DNA of 64,000 nucleotides. It comes from Nymphaea colorata (taxonomy: Eukaryota > Streptophyta > Magnoliopsida > Nymphaeales > Nymphaeaceae). The position numbers and the translations under genes are program-made. The DNA is taken from positions 16,169,858 through 16,233,857 of the forward strand of contig NC_045144.1 of NCBI RefSeq assembly GCF_008831285.2. Direction: 5' to 3'. Positions 1 to 10,118 of the stretch are shown here, piece after piece (the stretch's first letter is position 1; each line of letters begins with the position of its first letter). Under the pieces are notes generated by a model that did no database searches, was not told the DNA's origin, and was given only the letters and a program-made list of their open reading frames with translations.

Positions 1-154
1 ATTATTACTATCCCATGAATCTGCCTTAAAAAATAGAGTAGATTGGTTGAACATTTGTTATGTGGCCTTATGAATTTACCCTACTTTTTAAAGCAGATTC
101 ATGGAACAATAACAAAATATTATTATTGCCAAACAACCCTTTGGTTGTTCATAT
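1..154. mobile_element. Truncated MITE-like fragment at window edge
   Basis: The segment ends in ATTATTGCCAAACAACCC, preceded by ACAATAACAAAATATT. Related words (AACAATAACAAACTGTTACT, GTTTGGCA) occur near 19500-19700 and in the element at 23987-24146. This suggests the right part of a small hAT-like miniature element whose left end lies outside the window. No coding potential is seen. Low certainty, because only one end is visible. Confidence 0.3.
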
Positions 155-655
155 ATCATGATTTTGCCTTGTTTGGGAGCTTGGGTGGACGGTACATCTT
201 AAAATATTATGAATTGCGGAGTGGTCACACCTGTTCTACCTCTCTAACCATGTAAAACTTTAAATTGACATCAAATGAGAGTTCTATTGTTATTGATTAT
301 ATATTAAATCTGTGATTCTAGAACTTAGAATTTTAAATTCCAGATTTTTGGAAAATGTAAGGATCCATTCTAACATGTTCATAAATCCAGTAAGATCTCT
401 TCGATTTTTTATTTGAGATCTACAATATTAGAATCTAAGATTCTTGCCTTTCATTAAGGATGCAAAATTCTTCATTGAAAAATGTAAGGATTCGGCCATG
501 GATTGTAACTCGCATAAAATCATTTGCATCTTTGTTTTGAGTTCTTAAATCTTAGAATTTAAGACTCTCCATATTCTTAAAGGATGCAAAATTTAATGGG
601 TCGTGGATCTTGAAAAATCACCTTCTCAAATTTATCACACTATAATATATAATCT
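155..655. other. AT-rich intergenic DNA
   Basis: No gene or RNA is recognised. Short AT-rich words recur (TTAGAATTTAAGA-type, GGATGCAAAATTC). Similar words (AAGGATGCAAAATTCTTC) recur near 15090, just before segment A of unit 3, so this stretch may be the left extension of the tandem-array homology. Confidence 0.4.
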
Positions 656-1087
656 TAGGGATAGTAATGAATCATATTCAAATCAAATGGTATCATTTTC
701 CATATCGATTTATTGGATGTACATATATTTAAATTCAAATACGAATGAAGAAGTCTTTTACAGAATATTTAAAAGTAATTTTTAAATTCACAATCAGAAT
801 CTAATCTTCATTCAACTTTTATAGAATCCAAAAATATAATACAGAATTCGAATGGCAGTCTGATGTTTCAAGAACCGACTTTTAAAAGAAATAAGTACTG
901 GGTACAGGATATTTATTTGAAACAAAATCTGAATTGGAATTGGAATCTGATTTTAATTTGATGTTGATTTACAATTGAACTTTATATGATCCAAATTTCT
1001 AAACGGAATGTTCAAATTTTTACATATTTGACTTTTTTTTTAAGTTTTTTTATAAAATATTCAATCCAAATCTGATCCATTAACATC
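656..1087. mobile_element. Degenerate member of the ATCCGAT-rich MITE family
   Basis: Starts TAGGGATAGTAATGAATC and ends near ATCTGATCCATTAACATCA, matching in degraded form the TAGGGATGTCAAT...ATTGACATCCCTA ends of better copies at 46716-47147 and 41629-42042. The interior is rich in ATCTGAATT/GGAATTGG words typical of the family. No target duplication could be assigned. Probably an old copy. Confidence 0.45.
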
Positions 1088-1109
1088 AAATCTTGTAGTC
1101 GCAATCCAA

Positions 1110-1690
1110 TGCAAAGATCCGCTTATTCGAAGTGGAGCCTGAAACCAGCTGCCACGTGTAGATTAAAGATGAGCTGCCTGGTTTTGGATTCCAGGTCAGA
1201 GGAGCTGTGCCCAATCTTAGTCCACGCCTCTCGGCCGTACTTGGCTAATTCTGGGCCGCTGGATGGAACCCCCAGAGGAAGCATCAACGGCTGGGAATCC
1301 CCAGCTCAACGAGCGAACTGGGATATGCTTCATAATATTCTCCAACTGGCCTGCGGAATTATATTTTTATTCAATGACATCCCTCTTTCTCTCTCCTCAC
1401 TTTCCCTTTCTCTCTCTAGAAAGTGAAGTGGGTCTACGCCAGGTTCACGCAGCTAGCAGAATAAAACCCAGAAAAATTGACTCCACCGACTGCATGCTCC
1501 AGAAGGCATATTTTATGAGGGGCTTCTAGATGGGAATCCTAGTCTTTTAAGAACTCTAAATAGGACCAGGAAAAAAAAAAAACGGGGGCTCAATAATCAG
1601 TAAGAAATTCAAGTTTAAAATCTTTATACATGTAATGTTTGGTCATCTAATTTTGTTGATAAACATGAACATCCAGAAAGTAGTTACTAT
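1110..1690. repeat. Array segment A, unit 1 (paralogue of 15210-15720)
   Basis: Clear direct homology to 15210-15720. Shared words include CAGCTGCCACGTGTA, TTCTGGGCCG, GGATGGA and AGCATCAACGGCTGGGA, a CT-rich stretch ending CTCTCTCTAGAAAGT, and GGCTTCTAGAT. The block carries a perfect G-box (CACGTG at 1153-1158). The copies differ by indels that break any shared reading frame, so the short ORFs here are unlikely to code. The sequence could be a duplicated promoter or UTR, but no gene is identifiable. Confidence 0.75.
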
Positions 1691-2055
1691 TGTTTGTCAC
1701 TAAAATTTGAGACTCTTTGGAAATGCCAAGTCATCCCAAGAAATATAGATCGTTAAATTGGATACACTTAGATATCATTCGGCTGTTCAATTCCCGTGGA
1801 CACTATGCTCATAAGCAGTCGACACCAAACGAAATGGAACTCCTGTCACACTATACCAGGGAACCCAATTACATTGGTGCAAGGGGAAAGTTGGGAGTTA
1901 AAGCACTTTTGCAATCAATGAGTTGTAATCTTCTTGCATATCAAACTTATAAGGAATTTGGTATACAATTTTCAGTTGAACAAAGTCAAGAGTTGTATAA
2001 CTTTTAACTTAAACTGTACCAAGCTTTTCTGTTTGGCATCAACTCCTTCAAATCT
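1691..2055 (+). other. Unit-1-specific insertion with an unrecognised short ORF
   Basis: This stretch has no clear counterpart in unit 3, where segment A passes more directly into SB. It contains a 96-codon ORF (1717-2007, starting MEMPSHPKKYRS) that matches no family I recognise. It has no evident domain, signal peptide or membrane segment, and no supporting splice or promoter signals. Probably chance or a gene fragment. Confidence 0.3.
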
Positions 2056-2058
2056 TAC

Positions 2059-2096
2059 ATATGTATATATATATATATAAGAGAGAGAGAGAGAGA
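2059..2096. repeat. Compound microsatellite (TA)n(GA)n
   Basis: An alternating TA run passes directly into a GA run. The same TA-then-GA order on the plus strand is seen at 7318, 10063, 16719 and 18438. Confidence 0.9.
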
Positions 2097-2391
2097 TGAA
2101 TATAGTGGATTGATCATCTAACAACTACCTTTTTGAACTGAGTGGTTATCTAATTAGGTGCCTCATCAAAGAGAGTGAGGGAGACTTGGAGATGAGTTCA
2201 ACTTCAATATTGGTTGAGTGAGTTAGATAGTCTTTCCACTCACCTGGTGTTGTATGCAAAGAGGTTGCACTGGGGCCAAATAGATATGCCGCCGTTGTCT
2301 TACTGGTGATTCAGAAGATGATGATGATGATGATGATGGCGGCACGCTGCGTATAACACATTTCTTATTGCCATACTTTAGCTCAGTGCCA

Positions 2392-2433
<42 letters not shown>

Positions 2434-2720
2434 AACATATTTGGATGGCATAAAGCCTTGTTGCAGATGATTGTAAGTACACCCAATTTTAACTTTGCTC
2501 AAGAGTATTTGCCATATGACTCACCAAAGCCACTCAATTTGGCGATACATGTAAATGTGAACTTGTATAATTAGGGTCTTGTTCATGTGCTCGTTATGAT
2601 TGGTAATGTAAAAATGGAAAAGGCATATCTTGTCGCCGATCCAAATTTGAAAATGTTTAGTAAGATTTGGTAAATAAATCTGGATCTGATTTGCAGTCGG
2701 ATGTACATTCACTGTGTAGT
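2097..2720. repeat. Array segment SB, unit 1 (paralogues at 8950-9900 and 15830-16690)
   Basis: Shares GAGATGAGTTCAACT, ATATTGGTTGAGTGAGTT, a GATGAT expansion followed by GGCGG, CCACATTCTC, ATATTTGGAT.GCATAAAGCC, CACCCAATTTTAACTTTGCTC and ATGTAAAAATGGA with units 2 and 3. A (CT)n run at 2395-2430 lies inside. In units 2 and 3 this segment lies immediately downstream (3' side) of a minus-strand kinase gene. Here no kinase follows. Confidence 0.8.
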
Positions 2721-4590
2721 TTCACATCAAGAAACTAAATCTCAGTGACTAAAATTTGATTTAGTAAACTACAACTGTCAGATCTTATGCTAGTTAGACA
2801 TGAATTAGGTTTTAAAGAATCAGATTCATGCTACCACCAACATAGTGCTCAATACTTTTCTTTGCAGGAGATCTAAAATTGGTCATACATTGTATCTCCA
2901 CTTCTGCTTTGGCATCCACGATTTTATGGGCAGGCAAGAAATGTGAAAATGGAAATGTTCGTCACTTTTCCAACGAACACATTAGATTTTTTTTTTTTTT
3001 CAGTAGCAGAGAATGACTGAAAGACCCGAGTAACTTAGATTTTATGGTGGACAAATTCAAGTGGCGTCGAAACTTGGACCTTTAACACGACAGTCACATA
3101 ATTATTCATGATATTTTCTCACAATTTTACGATTTTGTTATTGCAAGTTGATATATACAAGAATCTAAGACCTCATAGACGCTATGTCAGCATCTATAGT
3201 GGATGAATGAGTCAAAGTGCATTCATGCATGCTTGTATCGGTGTCTGCATCCACATATACAAGCGAATTCTGACTCCAAGATTCGCATAGGTAATTGGGC
3301 AGCCTATCAAGACCGTCCGATTGCATGATCAGATGGCCTGGATGGGTCGTCATCCTCGGCCGATCTTAAAAAAATCGGATCTGAAGGCAAATTTTGACAT
3401 TCAATCAAGAAAACCAGATCGAGTTTTTATTTAAGAGACGACATCTAATTGGATTCCAATTTCGGATTTGGATTTGGATCAATTTTAGTTTTAAACAAGT
3501 ATTCCTATATCCGTCTCTGCACATTTGAAGTTGATTCTTAATATATTGTATGACATATCAGATTTTGTTTAAAAGTCAGATTCATATTCATATCTGGATT
3601 TAATAATCGGATTTGTTTGTAAATTCGGAATCATCAACAACAAGACTAGAGGACTTAAAGAATTTTAGGAAAGCCTCTCTAGCAGATTTGTCAGATGAGA
3701 CAAATGTAGAAGAGAAGCACCAAAAGTCATCACTGCAAAGAATACTAACAAGAGCCATTGACCTATGAGTGCCATGAGGGAGAGGAGTCTAAGATTTTCC
3801 TCTTCACTTACTATTTCACCATCAATTAGATTCGGCAAAATGTCTCCAGACGATTCTAACTTCTGAAACATCTATCGAAGGCAGGCAAGGCATATTGCTG
3901 GGCTCTCTTTTTTCTTTTCTAGCACCTACCATATGTATACATTTTGTCCCCTCCATAGTTCTTTGAATTTCTGTCAAGGATCATTGCTCTAAGGTTGAAA
4001 AAGATTTACAGAACAGTTTGAGTGGAGATTGTTTATTACGGCCATGTCTTGTCTTTTTGGTGGGAGGTGTCAAGGGAGTTGAGCACCATCCATTGAAGCA
4101 GAATCTCTCTTTGCCTCAAAAGTGAATCTTGCAGGAAACTCAGGGTCATCGCCAGAGGAAGAGAGTAATTACAGCAATCCACCAAAATTAAGAGGGTTTT
4201 AGACTAGGATTTGGTTATCGAAGTATATTTTGGAGTCTGCATGTTATTCACAATTGAGGTCAAGATTTGAAGTCCCACTTGCTATAGATGATTGGCATCT
4301 GGGCTTTTTGGATTTCTCAGGGATCAGCTTCTCGGGTAGCTTTTCCTACTGTTTGGATGGACTACTTACAACAGATCAGTGTACACAGCGGTGGGGAGAT
4401 GTGCAGTTGGATTGTTTGCAACATCTTCATTTAGATTTGACAAAATCGTTTAAGCGTTTATTTATCCTAGCAACCTCTGTCATTCACCAGTTTGTATTTC
4501 AACTTAGGCCTCTGTGTTTTCATTTGGACTTCAACCCAAGGGAATCGGGATGTCTCATGGCTGTTCCAACTTCCATCACCTTGGTAGCAG
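2721..4590. other. Unit-1 DNA occupying the missing kinase position
   Basis: In unit 2 the interval between SB and SC holds the MAPKKK. Here the same interval is longer and no kinase motif is visible in any frame. 3360-3640 has words of the ATCCGAT-rich MITE family (AATCGGATCTGAA, GGATTTGGATTTGGATC). Short ORFs at 3665-3871 (minus) and 4230-4616 (plus) are not recognised and may be gene or transposon fragments. Confidence 0.5.
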
Positions 4591-4599
4591 ATGCTTTGT

Positions 4600-4937
4600 G
4601 GCAGCTGAGAATTTGATATGCATTTGTGGCAGAATCTTATTCCAATTTTATGGTGTTTGAACTGGAGCAGAGTGATGCCCTCCTTACTGTAGTTCAACCT
4701 CACTAACTAGATGGAAGTTCAGAGGCACTTCCACAAAAAAGACGAGCATAGCTAATCACATGTAAGCGAACAGGGAAGAAGAGAGATTGGTGAAGCTAAT
4801 CGAAGGTAGAATTGCCTCTGAACTTCTAACCAGTTAGTAAAGTTGGACTACACTGAGAGGAGGGCATCACTTTGCTCCAGTCCATACACCATAAAGGTAG
4901 AGTAAGGTTCTACCACAAATGCATGTCAAATTCATCA
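4600..4937. repeat. Long imperfect inverted repeat (about 125-bp arms, about 81-bp spacer)
   Basis: The left arm at about 4606-4730 reads GCATTTGTGGCAGAA...GAGTGATGCCCTCC...GAAGTTCAGAGGCA. The reverse complement of 4812-4937 reads GCATTTGTGGTAGAA...AAGTGATGCCCTCC...GAAGTTCAGAGGCA. Similarity extends weakly beyond the outer ends. Transcription across it would give a long, imperfect hairpin. The arms lack MITE-type ends, so an inverted duplication of a local fragment fits better than a transposon. It lies in the kinase-less slot of unit 1. Confidence 0.8.
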
Positions 4938-5450
4938 CTAGTCTCCACATTATGTCATCTGCATGTGAATACCTAGGGGCAGTGAACGAGAGAGGAGACT
5001 GTTTTTCATAGATTCTTCAATAACTGAAATGCAGACTTTTGAATCTACACTCTGACGCTTTCAATTCCATGAAAGAAGCAGCCCACGATGGACCAATCAA
5101 AGAGTTCTTTCATAGCTTCAAATGAGGACTAAGGAATGACTATTCGGGTATGCTTCCTGAGTAAATAATCTCCCAGATTTTTCAACCCACGTTAATCCTG
5201 GAGCAAGGTGCCCTTTAACTGTGTGCATATGCAGAGAGTTCACTTGTTGCTTTCGCTATTGATGATGAACTTGACTTCAAATTCAATGTACATCATTATA
5301 TTTTGAGAAAACGAACGACGTAATGTTCCTTTATGAATATTCTTGAAAACAATTACGCGAGTCTTGTTTTTGCAGATTGTGTTCCATGGTCAGACATGCC
5401 ATTATAGATGTTAACTGCTCTCTGTATGATGTCATCCACCGGCAACTTAA
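4938..5450. other. Unassigned intergenic DNA
   Basis: No gene, repeat or RNA recognised between the inverted repeat and the start of segment SC. No long ORF is present. Confidence 0.4.
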
Positions 5451-6360
5451 CCATTGAAAAGTCTCGACACCTTTAAGCTTACATCAAGGGCCAATCCGCT
5501 AGTTCGGAATATGGAAGTGTCAACATCATTCAACTTGAATGCCTTAAGGCAACCCACGAAGCTATCCGCAGAGCTGCTGTGGTCCATCCTCAAGATTTTA
5601 TGCATAACTTGTCTCCTAAACAGTAATTATGGTGGGTCACATTCAAGCTCTAATACAGTGGCGGGTTCACGTATAGGCTGGTGTGAGCGGTTTTGTCAGT
5701 GGTGGAGCCACATGGTGACTGGTGTGGGCAGTTGCCCACACCAGTTTTTGAATTTTTAAATGGACATCTTCAAACATTTGTACTTATATATATAAGTCTC
5801 CCACCAGACATGAGTATTTTAAACGAGTGTCCCTCCAGCCAATTTTTCTAGCTAAGCCAATTGTCTACACCAGCTTCTCAATTTTCTTTTATTTTTACAT
5901 TAAGTTCTTTAAATATTTACTTTGTTATACATGTAAATGTGCCCTTTCAAGTCTGAAAACTTGTGAATTAGTGTCATTTTAGAAAATTTTTCTTGTTCCG
6001 ACACTGATCTAACATGCATTGTATTTTTTATAACTACCTAGGGGAGACGCAATTTTTTGGTAGTGTGAAGAAAACAGTATTCAGGGACCTGAAAAGGTTG
6101 GAGGTGGGGTTCTTCCTCATCTGATCTAAACATTGACGGCACATCGGCCCAATAAAGTAATGGTGGACCTTGTGATGTGACCGGCAATGTGAACAAGTGA
6201 CAATAATGGCAAGATGGAGGAGGTGACTTGTGTTGTTGATGCATGAACAAGGGCCAAGAGTGAACTTGGCCCAACCTGGTGATCTATTGAGCAAGTGCAC
6301 CCATGTTATGCGCAAATTACTGGCAGCACATGTTTCATAGTTATCCGCCCACTGCTTGGA
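5451..6360. repeat. Array segment SC, unit 1 (paralogue of 11870-12430)
   Basis: Matches the region upstream of the unit-2 kinase: GTCAACATC.TTCAACTT, GCCTTAAG.CAACCCAC, GTGGTCCATCCTC, TAATGGTGGGTCAC, TGGACC.TGTGATGTGAC and GGTGCATGAACAAGGGCCAAGAGTG-type words. It shows that unit 1 once contained the interval that carries the kinase in unit 2. A small GGAGCCA element with a palindrome (5717-5744) interrupts it. Confidence 0.8.
5717..5744. repeat. Perfect 28-bp palindrome
   Basis: Arms ACTGGTGTGGGCA and TGCCCACACCAGT flank a GT centre. It follows GGTGGAGCCAC. A related run of GTGTGGGCAACTGCCCAC with GCCCCTGG lies near 42560-42615 in the other orientation, so this is probably part of the GGGGCGGAGCCA miniature-element family. 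Confidence 0.85.
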
Positions 6361-7080
6361 TTAGGATAGATGCTTGTTTCACAATAATAGTGAAAGATTC
6401 TGTTTGAAAAGCATCATGTTCCTATATAGCTTTAAAAAGTCATAATACCTAGTGAAGGACCAAGAAAATTTTATAAAGGAGGCCAGTAATCCTTTTCTTG
6501 GAAAAATTTGTATAGAGTGGGTCTTAAGTCCAAAGGCTTGAAAAATCCAAACCCAAAACAAAAAACCCAACTTTTAATTTGAAAACAAAAAAGGTTTTTG
6601 GTGTTTTGATATTGCAAACTTGTAGCAATCAACTCTTAATTTTAAGCAGGAAATCACAAAAAATATACGAGTCTAAGCGTTCGTGAGTGATACCCAAGAA
6701 GCAAAGGTTGTTAAAACAAACATGCATACAAACATGTATGATCTTGTTTGCTTAAAAACATGATTTACCTTATTATAGTGATTTTTCTTTAAAACTCCAT
6801 GCCCTTGCGGACCTCAAGTCACACTACATGTGTCAACTTCCTCAACTCGTGCCACAGACGACACCGCGGTCTAATCAATACATATGTTAGTTCGATACAA
6901 GTGTCTTATCGAGTAGTTAGGGTTGCAAATGGGTCAGATATGGTATCACACCAAAAGTTTTTTTTACGTTAGAACCTTGAAACCTGCTTTTGGTATCCGA
7001 AATCTGCACACATCCCTAGTAAAGATAATCAAATACAAGACATTCATAAGCCTGGAATATGCTGATCTGATCTATTAACC
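6361..7080. other. Unassigned intergenic DNA
   Basis: AT-rich with no recognisable gene. The unit-2 counterpart of this interval holds a different AT-rich repeat (12480-12960), so homology between units is broken here. Confidence 0.4.
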
Positions 7081-7315
7081 AGGGACCCTCGCCCGGGCCG
7101 GCAGCCGGCCTAGCTAGCAATTGGGCAGGCAAGCGGCCACCTCAACAACTTGGAAGGTGCCCCTACTTAATAGAAGGCAAAGGCAAGAAAGTGATGACGT
7201 AATCCAGTTAAAAGGAGGCTCGCTAGTTGATAATTTGATGACGTAGAGAAACGGCTAAGGGGAGGAATCATGATCCTCTTCAATTCATACTTTCTAAATT
7301 GATCAAATTGATGTC

Positions 7316-7384
<69 letters not shown>

Positions 7385-8840
7385 GGTTTTTTATGAAATA
7401 CTTTGGAAGATGAAGAAGTTTCAACCAGCAATTCATGCGTGTCTTGGTTTTGTCTCACTAGTTACGTCATTTCTCCACGTAAAAACAAATAGAGAGATGA
7501 CGTAAAAGAGGAAAAGAAGGACAGTTTGAAATGGCAACCGAGTTTAGAGGAAGATCTAAACCTAGGGTGGCGTGACAACATAGCACCAAACAAAACTCAA
7601 TTCATAAAGAGGTTGGTTGAATTGAATGGAATTTAACTTGATTGGAAATTGCTATGTTTAGGTCATCAACATCCAGTTATTTGTTTCAAATTACTAATAT
7701 TGAAAACCATTTTCTGTGATTTAACATGATTTAAAAAAGGTGCCAAATTGTTTTACTTTTTGTGCGTAGCAGTTAAAAGAGAGATTAAAACTTACAACAT
7801 GATTAAACGTAATACGACGCTACGAACTAATAAAGAATCTTGAAGTTTAAAAAGTTACTAGAAAGAGATGCCCAGTAAGAACATAGTTCGAATTGAATCC
7901 CATAGTGACTGAGAGAATTAATTGTTAAAAAAAAAATAGAAGAGAGGAAAAAGAGGGCCGAATGGTTGAAGGCAAGAGAATTATCTTTTCCTTTCTCCTC
8001 ATCGACGTGGTCCCCACCCCCACCGTCTTCGTTACTGGAAAGCTGGAGTGGGCCCCACAGCTCGTACTCGGCGGCACGTCACAGACTTTACATTGCTTGC
8101 TCATAAAGGCATGCTTGTTGAAAATCCCGTTTCTCGGATATCACGACTTTTAGAGATCGGGATCTTTGCCGAAGGAACGCGACCTCCTGACTGACGGCAA
8201 ATACGACGTCAGCTCCGATGTGGCGTGCCCGAGAAGTAAAGTCGAGCTACATAAAAAGTCAAACCCCACACGCCGGTTGACTTTAGTACGGGTTCGGGCC
8301 CATCGCTGGTCGTTCCGACGTCTTCGTCCGGAATTCGATTCCGTTCACTTCGACTAATGTGTCCGTTTGAACGCATGAATTTTGTGGGTTTGACAGACCA
8401 AGTCTTCAAATCTCGACTTGGTTTCACAATTCAAGAGTGGACCAAAAAAAAATTTTGTTTATATATGACAATTTTTTAATTGGCTTGAGTGACCTAAATT
8501 TCATGAAACTGATCCATATAATTAAACCAAAATCCATCGAGATCCAATCAAAGCTTTTAAATGGAGTTCCCATATACCCTACCACGCAGCCTACACCTAC
8601 CTTTGATCGTGTCAAGGTCGACCGGCTTTTAGCCGTGACCCACCAATAAGACCGAGTAGTTGAGCTGCCCCACCTTAGGGCAAGTTCCCTTCTTGAGTTG
8701 TTAGATGCCAATTAAAGGGGTTGACTTCGGCCAAATGTGAACTGTTACCTAACTCGCCGATTCGAGCCGAGTCAAAGTCTTCCAAAACCAAAAGTTAGTT
8801 GCGCGAGCAGATCAAGGTAGGCTCCAGGACAAAAAAGAAA
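7081..8840. repeat. Array segment SD, unit 1 (paralogue of 13060-14230)
   Basis: Shared words with unit 2 include GGGCAGGCA, GGCCGCCTCAACAAC-type, GAGATCGGGATC, GACGTCAGC, GTTGACTTT, TTCGTTCCGACGTCTT-type and AGTTAGTTGCGCGAGC followed by AGATCAAGGTAGG. The interior differs by a (TA)n(GA)n microsatellite (7318-7379) and other insertions. Short ORFs inside are not conserved between units, and no coding function is inferred. Confidence 0.75.
7318..7379. repeat. Compound microsatellite (TA)n(GA)n
   Basis: About 30 bp of TA repeats followed by about 29 bp of GA repeats. No counterpart at the equivalent place in SD unit 2. Confidence 0.95.
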
Positions 8841-8949
8841 AGGAAAGAACGGAACGGGATTCACTTGGGCTGACGTTCTAAAACGCTCGCGGTCCTTTCT
8901 TTACACGGTAATTACTTTCTGAGATCAGTGTTTATCTTTATCTAATTGG

Positions 8950-9900
8950 AGATGAGTTTGACTGAAGTATTGCTTGAGCAGGTCAGCTCTCTCGTCTCTT
9001 ATGGGAGAGACGTGTGGACTGTGCACTTTGGCGACACGTGGTGGTTTACGTGAAGTGTTTGCTTTGGATACTTGACCTGAGTCGTTGCCGGTGGGGCCGA
9101 AAAGTCAACCGGTGAGGCATCACTGGTGATTCAGATGATTGATGATTGTGGTGTGTTGAGTGGAGCTCATTCCTTATTCTCAATCTTTAGCTCCCAGCCA
9201 CATTCTCCATCTCAACATATTTGGTTAGCAAAAAGCTAAGAAGATGACTGGATAAGCACATAAGGATTTTTTCCTTCTTTCTTTCCTTTTTCTTTTACTC
9301 CCCTAAGTTACTTAACGAGTTGGTTGATCAAGGGTAGGGCCCTTCTAAAATTGGCTCATCTTAATCTCTTTATGGCACTGTTTTGGCAAATATTTTAGTG
9401 TAAAACTTCCTTCAACTTCAGCCCCTAATTATAGATCATTGTAAGCACACCCAACTTTGATTTTGCTCAAGAGTCATTGCTATACGAATCACCAAAGCCA
9501 ATCCACTCGATGATATCCATAAAAGCAATATGTGGATTTTTTTCGAGTGAGTATGAGAAGTATTTTATCTTAACTTAAAAGATAATTGAAATTCTTACTC
9601 AATCTCTTATCTTTTAAAGCACATAATCTGCTTTCAGTGTCTCGAGATGTCTCTCATATTATGCTTCAACTGGAGCATCAATTTCTCCCTGTTTACATAA
9701 CAATGGAGTTGATATTTCAAGCATTTGATATGAAAACTGGCCACTAATCAGCACAGCTTTTTCATGTCCTTGTTATGGTTGAGGATGTTAACATGGAAAA
9801 GATATAGATCTGAAACCTTTTAGTGAAATTTAGTAAAGAAATGTGGATCTGATTGTTGATCCAATTCAGATCCAGTACATATCAAACGCTGTGAATGTTA
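8950..9900. repeat. Array segment SB, unit 2
   Basis: Homologous to 2097-2720 and 15830-16690: TTGGAGATGAGTTTGACT, GGCGACACGTGG, CACTGGTGATTCAGATGAT, CCACATTCTC, AACATATTTGG, GATGACTGGATAAGCACA, CACCCAACTTTGATTTTGCTC and the GTGGATCTGATT words near 9840. Segment A is missing on its left, where SD of unit 1 abuts SB almost directly. Confidence 0.75.
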
Positions 9901-10044
9901 GATCTGATTCGGATCATTGTTTACCTTCGTGCTTCATACGTACTAAAAAAATTAAACTACCGTTGATATTTAGGACTTTTAACAGAATTATGTCATGTAT
10001 ATAAATAATGCAAGTCAATCCATAGACACGCTTGCCGGCGTCGG

Positions 10045-10081
10045 TTACTGCATTCTCACAAATATATATATATATATATAT

Positions 10082-10118
<37 letters not shown>

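Noticed and set aside
1109-1426. 105-codon ORF in segment A
   Set aside because: The paralogous segment at 15210 has frame-breaking indels, so the reading frame is not maintained.
4230-4616. 128-codon ORF with VADAL near its end, considered as a gypsy RNase H relic
   Set aside because: The single short word is not enough. Surrounding residues show no gypsy RT, RNase H or integrase motif.
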